Assembly (NCBI GenBank): GCA_030760725.1
Contig: JASWHV010000011.1
Location: 11,185,501 to 11,249,500 of the forward strand
DNA from: Neostapfia colusana
Taxonomy: Eukaryota; Streptophyta; Magnoliopsida; Poales; Poaceae
Direction of reading: 5' to 3'
DNA: 64,000 nt
Numbering within the stretch: the first letter of the stretch is position 1; each line of letters opens with the position of its first letter. Shown here one piece after another: positions 55,357 to 64,000 of this stretch. The notes beneath the pieces were generated by a model that made no database searches, had not been told where the DNA came from, and was given only the letters and a program-made list of their open reading frames with translations. The translations under genes and the position numbers were made by a program.

Positions 55357-58190
55357 ATGGCCGGCAGTGGAAGATGCCGTGGTGCAAACAATAACAACAC
55401 TGAGGCTGCAAATTTCCCTTTTCTGGGATGGTATGGCAGAGGTGGCCGTCAAGGAGCGGTTGACCACCTGCAGCAGATGATCAACATGCAGAACCAGCTC
55501 AGCCAAAACTTGACACATGTGTTGGTCAATATGCGGCAAGCTCCACCACCACCGGCCGCACCACGTCAGCCGAGGTTGAGTGAGTTCCTTAGCACTCAAC
55601 CACCAAAGTTTGCAACTGCCACGGAGCCACTGGATGCGGATGATTGGCTGAAAACCATTGAGAGCAAGCTACAGATTGTCCAGTGTCAGGGACGTGAGAG
55701 TGTGCTGTTTGTCTCTCATCAGTTGTGGACTGCCTACACCGCAGCCCGTGCGGATCCAGAGAATATCACTTTGGAAGAATTCAAGCGAAGTTTCTGCAAT
55801 CACTATGTGCCAGCTGGAGAGATAAAGAACAAGAGAAAGAAGTTTCTTTCTCATAAGAAAGGAAACATTACGGTGTGTGAGTACCTCACCAAATTCACAC
55901 AGCTGTCCCGCTATGCACTCGGTGATATTGACACCGATGAGAAGAAACAAGATTGTTTCGTGGAAGGACTTAACGAGGAGCTGCAGTACGCCATGTCTTC
56001 TAATAACTATCCCAGCTTCCCAAAAATGGTGGATAAGGCATTCATTGTAGAGAAGAAAAGAAGGGCGTTGGATGAAGACTGTAAGAGGAAGATGACTTGT
56101 CAGGGACAGTCCTCCGGAAGTAATGTTTGACCACGCATTGCATCGCAGCCCACGGGGCAAATGATCCATCCCATGGTGCCCTATCAAGCTTAGAAGTGTT
56201 ACAACTCCACTTTCAAGCCTCCCACACCACAGGCTCAGCTGCAGCGCCAGCAAACGCAGCAGCCACGCCCTACTTTTCCACCTAGGCCAGCAAAGCCACC
56301 ACAAAACAACAAGGGTCAGGCACCTAAATCTGGGGTGCAATGCTTCAACTGTGGCGACGTAGGACACTACGCTCATAAGTGCCCAAAGAAGAAACCACAG
56401 CTGCCACAATAGTAGAACCTTATGCATGGAAGAGTGAATCATATGACCATGGAGGAATCCCAGGAAGCGCCAGATTTGGTGATTGGTACGTTCCCTGCTA
56501 ATTCCCACATTGCTACAATTCTATTCGATTTTGGTGCTACCCACTCTTTCATAGCTAAGGAATTCATTAAAAAGCATGATTTGGCAACCACACACATGAA
56601 CCGTATGCTAGCAGCAAACTCCCCAGGAGGATAAATAAGAACAAGACAAGTATATCATAGTGTGAATCTAAACATTAAATGGGGTAGTATTTTCTGCAAA
56701 CCTAATAGTGATAAATTCTAAAGGGATAGATATAATCTTGGGAATGGATTGGCTGACCAAGTATGAAGGTATGATTCATTGTTCAACGAGAACGGTGGAG
56801 TTGACCCATACGAATGACACCAAGGTCAAGTTCATAGCCGTCCTTGAACCGAGGAAGGACATTATACTTAATCAAGTGGAAACAATGGTTGAAGATATAA
56901 GGGTGACAAATGAGTTTCTGGATGTCCTTTCTTAGGAGTTACCAGGTATGGCAATCGATCGAGAAGGGGAATTCATGATCGAATTATTACCTGGAACAGC
57001 CTCGATATTTAAGAGACATTATAGAATGGACTCCAAACAGTTAGAAGAGCTCAAGGAACATATCCGAGACCTGACAAGGAAAGGCTACATTTGTCCTAGT
57101 TCCTCACCATGGGGAGCTCCAGTGATATTTGTACCTAAGAAGGATGGAACCCAAAGGTTGTGCATACATTACCGCGCCCTTAATGAGGTAACCATTAAAA
57201 ACAATTACCCGTTGCCATGCATTGAGGACTTGTTTGATCAATTAAGAGGTGCATGTGTATTTTCCAAGATTGACCTCCGTTCCTGATATAATCAATTAAT
57301 GATACGGCCTTCAGATATTCCCAAAACAGCTTTTGTCTCTTGATATAGGCTGTATGAGTACACGGTCATGCCGTTCAGGTTAACCAACGCCCCAGCATAC
57401 TTAATGTATCTCATGAATAAAGTATTCATGGAGTATTTGGATAAGTTTGTGGTAGTGTTCATTGATGGCATTCTAATCTTTTCTAAAGATGAGGAGGAAC
57501 ATGAGAAACCCTTGAGAATGGTATTGCAAAAACTGCGATAACTTCAACTATATGCCAAGTTCAATAAATGTGAATTTTGGCGAAAGAAAGTTCCTTTCTT
57601 AGGACACGTAATATCTGAAGGAGGAATATCTGTGGATCCGGCTAAGATCGCGAATGTGCAAAAGTGGAAGACTCCTAAGAATGTTGAGGAAAATTAAAGC
57701 TTCTTAGACTTGGCAGGATATTATCGACGATTCACTGAAGGGTTCTCTAAGATTGCGAAACCTCTCAGTAAGATGTTAGAGAAAGGAGTCACTTTCACAT
57801 GGACACCAGAGTGTGAGTCAATCTTTTAAGAATTAAATAAAAGATTGACAACAACTCCAGTCCTAGTTATGTCGGACATGCAAAAGGAAATTTCCGTGTA
57901 CTGTGATGCTTCAGGATATGGATTGGGATGTGTCCTTATGCAAGATGGACATGTCATTGCATATGCCTCTAGGAAGCTACGGAAGCATGAAAAGATCTAC
58001 CTTATGCTTGACCTAGAGTTAGCAGCGGTAGTTCACGCATCGAAGCTATGGAGGCATTACCAAATGGTTAAGAGGACAGAGATCTACACCGATCATAAGA
58101 GCTTGAAATATATTTTCACGCAACCAGATCTCAACCTCAGGCAACGATGATGGTTAAAGTTGATTAATGATTTTAGCGTGGGTATTAATT
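55357..58190 (+). pseudogene. gag-pol: TE-7 gag-protease-RT-RNase H, broken and 3'-truncated
   Basis: Gag has ATG 55357 (M-A-G-S-G-R-C-R-G) and is open for 257 codons to TGA 56128-56130. The sequence continues to a CCHC knuckle (C-F-N-C-G-D-V-G-H-Y-A-H-K-C, 56340-56390) followed by two stops. The protease reads L-F-D-F-G-A-T-H-S-F (Ser replaced by Phe; catalytic Asp kept). RT begins about 57010 and has several stops; its catalytic motif is F-I-D-G (57477-57479), so the second Asp is lost. RNase H starts about 57890 ([10 protein letters not shown]) and ends at V-G-I-N where LTR J begins. Integrase absent. Confidence 0.9.
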
Positions 58191-58376
58191 TGTGGGGACG
58201 CCGCCCCAACAGTCCAGGATTTGCATTGGGTGGTGCCGTGCGATGCGTCACCCAACAGCACATCACCGAAAAACACACATGCACAACAATATATGTCTTT
58301 CATACATATAATTGTCTCATTTTACAAATAATATACAGCATACATTGCAGCGGAAGATAAGAATACACTCACAAAC
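58191..58376 (-). repeat. T1-type LTR piece (LTR J) between TE-7 and TE-9
   Basis: The plus strand starts TGTGGGGACGCC and carries GTGCGATGCGTCACCCAAC, the 3' terminal signature of T1 LTRs (compare 19656). No primer-binding site follows, so it is a 3' LTR or solo LTR that inserted into TE-7 RNase H. TE-9 inserted into it at 58376/58377. Confidence 0.75.
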
Positions 58377-58503
58377 TGTGACACCCGGTTCCGAAAATGA
58401 ACCAAATGAATGCATATGTGTGCCCAGGATGTTCATCACACATACACATGTATTCCACAAACTGAATTCAGAATATAACCACGAACAAATAGTGTTTAAG
58501 TAC

Positions 58504-58509
58504 TTTATT
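58504..58509 (-). terminator. Poly(A) signal AATAAA in LTR L2
   Basis: The complement reads GTAATAAAG, about 135 bases after the exon-3 stop. Confidence 0.55.
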
Positions 58510-58643
58510 ACATTGACTCAATGTCTCACTCATGAATATCTAACTTATTCTTGCAGCGGAAGACTCTAAACGACAGTGTAAAATAACTAAAACAGAAGGC
58601 TCCAACTTCAACTCCACAAGCATGTTGACGGTAGTGCGCACGC

Positions 58644-59962
58644 CTAGTACTCCACATGTTCCTCGAAGTACTCTTCTCCTGTAGCTGATGTATATGTGGT
58701 AATGCAAGGGTGAGTACATGTCATACGCAGCAAGTGCAGGAAAAGTATGACATGTAGCTTACAACAAGGTAGGCAATAAAAAGGTTCATTGCAGCAAGCA
58801 AATTTTATTTCACAAACACGTTAAAAACAACAACTATCTCTAGGTGAGTTTAATCCCATCATAACCAACTATTTCATCAACATTCCTTCATCATAATTCA
58901 CCATTTATCAAGTCTCAACCAGCCATTAATCTTTCTCAAGTTCATCTCATACTCATAAATATTCATAACCATCTCATATTCATATAACTGAAACCAAACT
59001 CATTGTCATGACCCAAAATAGTCCCAAAACCAATCCCAATGACCATACCACAACCATATGCGAATAAACATCCTAAGTTTTGCCTCTAATCATGGAAGTT
59101 GGCCAGGTGCTTGTGAACGGAAGCACGACTATCATGATAGTTTTACACTCTGTAGAGGTGGCACCACTTTACCCACAAGTTCGTGATTTCGTCATCCATC
59201 AGCGACTAGAAAGAACCTCCATTATACCAGTACACAACCGTCGGTGTATGGCCAAGAGATCACAAAATAGCCTTTATAAAGGGGCTACTAGGATGTATGG
59301 ACCCACTGAGGTTTCACTGGCATGCTTGAATCTCCATTCTCCCACCCAAGAGCCCCATCTTGTGCCATGCAGTTCCGAGAGAAGTCCCTCTCGACTCCCA
59401 TTCCCCGTGCCATCCAACGGTCCATTACAAGCTAGCAACACACCTGATTAGTCAGCTAAGGCGCACCCATATTGGCCTTGTGGTGGCACTGTATTCCTGG
59501 GATGTGCTCGCATGAACCGGTCCTTAGATCTATGGCAAGTAAACCACCATCTCATTCAGCAACATCCACGAACCAAGCTTACCTAGATCTCCCCGATTCC
59601 ATGCTCACCAACATCATCAAGTTCTCATCATCTTTAATATCATGAGTGTAGTAGCTAACAAACATTATTTCAGCTTCCCGTACCCCGTATGTTGAGCGAA
59701 GCAAAAAGGAAAAACGACCATACCCGACTCATCAACTTTCCCAGCGACAAGGATGGTTAACAAAACTAGTAAACCCCTATAAAAAGGGTGTCCCATCAAG
59801 TTGACACAAGCATACAGGTCTTCGAAAGCAAAACAGTTTCAAAACATGGGATCAATATTGCCAATGGGCACTTGCCTTGCTCCCGTAGCTCATGTTGCTC
59901 AAGCGTCTCGAAGTCTTGGTGCTGTATCTCCTCGTAGATGGCCTCTTGAGCGTGTGCTTCTA
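58644..59962 (-). CDS. Putative spliced LTR ORF, exons 2-3, in L2
   Basis: Exon 2 is 59962-59876: acceptor TCGTGAG, enters in phase 2, 28 codons rich in Glu/Gln (E-A-H-A-Q-E-A-I-Y-E-E-I-Q), leaves in phase 1 at GC donor CAAG then GCAAGTG. Exon 3 is 58684-58644: acceptor TACATCAG, joins in frame, 13 codons, acidic (T-G-E-E-Y-F-E-E-H-V-E-Y) then TAG. A strong GT donor (GAGAG then GTAGGT, 60313/60312) ends a long open frame (60576-60110 region) in the matching phase 1, downstream of the TATA box, so it may be exon 1. No ATG lies in that frame after the TATA box, so the start is unresolved. Same architecture as the T1 copies with little sequence identity left. Confidence 0.5.
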
Positions 59963-60530
59963 CTCACGAACACGCACATACAAAATTTACAGCAATCAAT
60001 TATCATGCACAAACTATACTCAAGATGCAATGAGTTGAATGAATGCAATTCCTATGGTGCAGTTTTATAAAACCAGTTTGTATGTGTTCTTGCAAGTTTT
60101 AGTAGGCTTTCATGGGGTTTTATGGTCATCAATGTTGCTGGGATCAAGTGTGTAGGTGGTGATGACTTTGACAAAGATGTACATCAATTCCACCATCAAA
60201 AATTGACCAAAACATGGTCTGTCCACACGCAGAAGTTTCTGCTCGCAGGGGGCAAAGAAAACGGGTGCATAGAAACAGCAGCGATGTTGTAAGAGGGGTA
60301 ACGGGGACCTACCTCTCTTCTTCCTCCTCTCCTCCTTGCAGCTGTACTTTTTCCCTTGCAATGGCAGCAGCTGGGGTTTTACTTTGGAGAAGAATAGGGC
60401 TGCAGCCAGGGCTTGGCAGCAGGGGTCTTCTTCTCCGGCGACGGCGAGGCGGGGCAGAGCTTCGATGGCGGCCAAGGCAGAAGCAAAGGGGTGGCGACCA
60501 AAAGAGAGAGGTGTGCGGCCAGGGGGGGAG

Positions 60531-60543
60531 TTATATTTATAAT
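60531..60543 (-). promoter_or_regulatory. TATA box of LTR L2
   Basis: The complement reads ATTATAAATATAA. It lies just downstream, in transcription order, of the minisatellite and upstream of a GC-rich transcribed block. Confidence 0.6.
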
Positions 60544-60553
60544 GGAGGACAAT

Positions 60554-60820
60554 AGTCCTAGGGTTGGGGAACAAAGAGTCCTAGAGGTGGGGGACTTAAC
60601 CAAAGAGTCCTAGAGGTGGGGGATAAAGAGTCCTATAGGTGGGGGACTAAACCAAAGAGTCCTAGAGGTGGGGGACTAACCCAGGAGTCCTAGAGGTGGG
60701 GGACTAACCCAAGAGTCCTTGAGGTGGGGGACTAACACAAGAGTCCTAGAGGTGGGGGACTAACCCAAGAGTCCTACAGGTGGGGGACTAACCCAAGAGT
60801 CCTAGAGGTGGGGGACTAGG
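60554..60820. repeat. Minisatellite in L2: about ten units of 23-29 bp
   Basis: Unit AGTCCTAGAGGTGGGGGACT plus AACCCAAG, repeated about ten times with small indels. It ends directly upstream of the TATA box (minus orientation). L1 has no comparable array. Confidence 0.92.
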
Positions 60821-61185
60821 GTTTCCCCCCTATGGGCTGCGGCCAAGGGGGAGTGTGCCCAATTAGGGTTCCCCCCTAATTTGGTGCGGCCAATTTGGGG
60901 GAAAATTCCCCCAAATGTTAGGGAAATTCCCCCTAGGGGAATTTTGGGGAATTTGGGGAAAGTCAGGAAATTGGGAAAATTTGGAAAGATTGGGGAAGGG
61001 GGAATTTGGGGGAAAATATATTGGGGTGGCTCAATTTGGCTATTTTATTTTCATCATTTTCCATTTCTATTTCCTTTTATCATTTTAGTAACTTCTACAT
61101 TCCTTTCTTCATTTCTTCTTATTTTTAAATGCTTTTCTAATGAAGAATGTATGCAATGCATGGTAGTGAAATTGAGGGTGTTACA
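60821..61185. other. L2 upstream end with G/C-run inverted repeats
   Basis: Includes an inverted repeat with 10-bp arms (TTTGGGGGAA / TTCCCCCAAA, 60894-60915) and many further GGGGAATTT runs to about 61020, then T-rich LTR sequence. No coding signal. Confidence 0.7.
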
Positions 61186-61203
61186 AACCTACCCCCCTTA
61201 AAA
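61186..61203 (-). promoter_or_regulatory. TE-9 polypurine tract
   Basis: The complement reads TTTTAAGGGGGGTAGGTT directly before the LTR start TGTAACACCC. Confidence 0.9.
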
Positions 61204-64000
61204 TGAACCTCGCCCTCGAGATTCGATAGAGTGGAGAAAAGATGAGGGAATTCTGCCTTGAGATCTTTCTCACGTTCCCATGTAGTTTCATCTTCCGTGT
61301 GATGGCTCCATTGTACCTTGCACCAACGGATCACTTTATTCCTCATGACCCTTTCCTTCACGTCCAAGATTTTAACGGGGTGTTCCGCGTAGGTCAGATC
61401 CTCTTGAAGCTCTAACTCATCCATCCGTACTTGTTCTTCCGGTACTCTTAGGCACTTCTTGATTGGGGATACGTGAAACACGTCGTGCACGTCGGAGAGG
61501 TGCGTTGGCAGCTCTAGTTGATAGGCTACCTCTCCTCGCTTGCCCAAAATCTTGAATGGCCTGATGTAGCGGAATGCTAGCTTGCCTTTGACGTTGAACC
61601 ATCATTGGCCTTGGATTGACGACACCTTAAGGTACACAAAGTCTCCCGCTTCGAAGGTCAATCTTCTTCGCCTATTGTCCGAATAACCCTTTTGTTGTGA
61701 CTGAGCGGCCTTCAAGTTTTCACGTATCGTTTGGACTTGCTTTTCAGCGTCTTGCAGCACTTCTGGTCCGAATACTTGGCTTTCTCCTGTCTCATTCCAG
61801 AACAGCGGTGTTCTACACTGTCTACCATACAATGCTTCGAAAGGTGACATCTTCAAGCTGGCTTGGTAGCTGTTGTTGTACGAGAATTCAGCATATGACA
61901 AGCTCTTATCCCAACTATGCCCATGCTTCAAGGCGCAAGCTCTCAACATGTCTTCCAAAATTTTGATTTGTCGTCTCAGTTTACCTGTCGGTTTGCGGGT
62001 GATATGCAGAGCTGAAATTCAATCATGTACCCATGGCTTCATGCAGCTTCTTCCAGAATCTAGAGGTAAATTGAGAACCTCGATCTGAATCTATCCTCTT
62101 CGGAACTCCATGACGACACACGATTTGCTCCATATACAGCTAGGCTAGTTGTGAGACGGTGTAATTGGTTCGAACAGGAAGGAAATAGACTGTTTTTGTT
62201 AATCGGTCCACTATAACCCAAATGGAGTCATAGCCGGACTGAGTTTGTGGCAATCCGACTATGAAATCCATACTGATGTCTTCCCACTTCCACTCGGGTA
62301 TTTTCAATGGCTGCAATAATCCAGCGGGTCTTTGATGTTCGGCCTTCACCCGTCGGCACATATCACATAAGGCAACATATTCAGCAATTTCCCTTTTCGT
62401 ACCATCCCACCAATAGCAAGTGTTCAGGTCCTTGTACATCTTTGTAAAGCTGGGGTGTATGGAATAAGGTGAGTCATGTGCCTCCTTTAGTATCGTGTCG
62501 CGGATGTGCTTCACATTAGGCACACAAATCCTTTTCCCTAACCAAAGCATGCCATTCTCGTCTTCCTTGAAATCCTTCTCTATCCCTTGTCAGATTCTTT
62601 CCTTGATATCCTTGATTTCCTCATCCGTTGCTTGGCAATCTCGTATCTATTGTTCCAGCGTTGAGTTCAGTTCTATCACCTCCATCTCGTTCAAGAACCC
62701 GAGATGTAATCGTTCGAACTCCTTATGCAGCTCGCGTGGCAGCTCCCGAACCGTGAGCTGGTGACATGCTCCCTTTCGGCTCAATGCATCAGCTACTACA
62801 TTGGCCTTTCCAGGGTGATAGTTGATTCCAACATCATAATCCTTGATGAGTTCCAACCATCGACGTTGCATCAAATTTAGATCCGTTTGCATGAATATAT
62901 ACTTGAGGCTTTTGCGATCCGTGTATATCTCACATCGGTGACCGAGGATGTAATGCCTCCAAATCTTCAAGGCATGTACTAAGGCTGCAAGTTCCAGGTC
63001 ATGTGTAGGGTAATTCAGCTCATGTTTCTTTAATTGGCTCGATGCATAGGCTACACTTGTCCTCCCTACATGAGTATACATCCAAGTCCTTGTCTTGATG
63101 CGTCACAATATATATCAAAACTCTTGCTTACGTCCGGCAATACTAAAACCAGTGCTGTTGTTAATATCCTCTTTAGCTCCTCAAAGCTGTCTTGACACGC
63201 TTGTGTCCACTGAAATGCTTTCCCTTTCATGAGCAATTCATTCATAGGCTTCGCTATTTAGGAGAAATCTATGATGAACCGGTGGTAGTATCCAGCCATC
63301 CCAATGAAACTCCGAATATCCCTCACATTCTGCGGTTGGTTCCACTTCAAAACATCCCTCACTTTACTGGGATCAATCGATACTCCTTCTTCGGAGATGG
63401 TGTGGCCTAAGAACGATATCTCCTTTAGCAAAAATTGACACTTGCTGAACTTAGCATATAATTGATGCTCTCGCAGTTTCTGCAACGTCAATCTCAAGTG
63501 TTCTTCATGTTCTTCCTCGCTTTTATAATACACCATTATATCATCGATGAAAACCACGACGAACTTGTCCATGTACTCCATGAAGACCTTATTCATGAGG
63601 TACATAAAGTATGCAGGTGCATTCATTAACTCAAAAGACATAACGGTATATTCATACGAACCATCCCGTGTTCGAAATGTAGTCTTGGGTATGTCGGAGG
63701 GCTTAATCTTCAGCTGGAAGTATCCCGACCGAAGATCAATCTTGGAGAAAATTCGAGCACCTTTCATTTGATCGAACAAGTCCTCTATGCGGGGCAGCGT
63801 GTATTTATTCTTGATCGTCACTTCGTTGAGAGACCTATAGTCCACACACATCCTTTGGGTTCCATCTTTCTTGTCTACAAAGGGCACGGGGCTCCCCATG
63901 GTGACGAGCTTGGGTGTATAAAAATCTTATCTAGCTGACCCTGAATTTCCTTCTTGAGCTCCACTAATTCATTAGCGGGCATCCTATATGGCCTCTTCGC
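61186..64000 (-). pseudogene. pol: TE-9 pol: RT, RNase H, integrase, chromodomain (broken, runs off right edge)
   Basis: In order: RT (from the edge to about 63258; catalytic F-I-D-D-I-M intact; a one-base deletion in a run of C/G near 63885 breaks the frame after S-S-P-W-G), RNase H (63081-62800; I-Y-T-D-R-K-S-L), integrase zinc finger (H-D-S-P-Y-S-I-H..C-D-M-C, about 62360-62490), catalytic core (M-D-F-I-V-G, S-D-R-G-S-Q-F; stop and frameshift around T-D-R near 61980-62000), then C-terminal region with a stop at about 61602 (Q-G-Q-stop-W-F) and chromodomain (T-E-D-E-T-T-W-E). The last frame has no stop before the polypurine tract and reads into the LTR, ending near 61137. Confidence 0.9.

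Larger units (their letters stand above)
52667..58190 (+). mobile_element. TE-7: internal part of a T2 Ty3/Gypsy element
   Basis: Holds the end of orf0 (52667-53005), a leader (53006-55356, interrupted by TE-8), gag (55357), protease, RT and RNase H to 58190. Its 5' LTR and orf0 start are missing at the Copia junction. Its 3' part is cut within RNase H (V-G-I-N) by LTR J. Orientation is opposite to the related TE-1 and TE-9. Confidence 0.85.
58377..61185 (-). repeat. TE-9 3' LTR (L2), T2 family, 2809 bp
   Basis: The complement starts TGTAACACCCTC (61185) after the polypurine tract and ends GGGTGTCACA (58377). In transcription order it has a minisatellite (60820-60554), a TATA box (60543-60531), the split ORF with AATAAA (58509-58504), then the LTR end. 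The stretch 58700-59850 is AT-rich LTR sequence related to 2760-3800 of L1. Confidence 0.92.
58377..64000 (-). mobile_element. TE-9: 3' half of a T2 Ty3/Gypsy element
   Basis: Reads right to left from the window edge: RT, RNase H, integrase, chromodomain, polypurine tract (61186-61203), 3' LTR (58377-61185). LTR termini match TE-1. Gag and the 5' LTR lie beyond the right edge. Left flank CAAAC (58372-58376); the partner cannot be checked. Confidence 0.9.

Noticed and set aside
60554..60820. CRISPR-like repeat array
   Set aside because: Units are contiguous with no spacers, and the sequence is a plant LTR.

Overview
This 64 kb window is plant nuclear DNA made of nested LTR retrotransposons. 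I see no ordinary host gene, tRNA, rRNA or CRISPR array. The LTRs are long (about 2.8-4.0 kb). Their Ty3/Gypsy polyproteins end in a chromodomain (Tekay/Del-like chromoviruses), and an extra ORF (orf0) sits upstream of gag, as I recall for rice RIRE3/RIRE8-type elements. There is also a SIRE/Maximus-like Copia remnant and a Reina-like gag. This fits intergenic or pericentromeric DNA of a grass (Poaceae); the species cannot be told. T1 and T2 below are my own labels for the two long-LTR families.

Layout. 1-5866: TE-1 (minus, T2; 5' LTR, orf0, broken gag), inserted into the integrase of TE-2. 5867-10403: TE-2 (plus, T1; integrase end, chromodomain, 3' LTR), which abuts the RT gene of TE-3. 10404-19576: TE-3 (minus, T1; RT, PR, gag, orf0, 5' LTR). 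19656-20932: a T1 LTR piece. 20933-21692 continuing at 38430-38471: an LTR-like segment, split by a solo T1 LTR (21693-38424, perfect GGTTG target duplication), which is itself split by the full-length TE-4 (23092-36305). 38453-42819: TE-6, a decayed chromovirus. 42858-about 50280: three T1 LTRs, F (minus), G (minus) and H (plus), inserted into one another. About 50285-52666: Copia 3' end and LTR. 52667-58190: TE-7 (plus, T2), carrying the gag-only Reina-like TE-8 and cut by an LTR piece (58191-58376) that is cut in turn by TE-9 (58377 to the right edge, minus, T2).

All retroelement polyproteins here carry stops, frameshifts, deletions or lost catalytic residues, so none looks autonomous.

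The most interesting signal lies inside the LTRs. Six copies from both families carry a short split ORF. A middle exon starts in phase 2 after an AG acceptor and ends in phase 1 at a GCAAG (GC-AG type) donor. A last exon restores the frame and ends in a stop, and in four copies AATAAA follows. With TATA boxes upstream, each LTR resembles a small protein-coding gene embedded in the repeat. Copies A and C differ at 10 of 26 codons of the middle exon, 7 of them synonymously, which suggests protein-level constraint. I do not recognise the protein.
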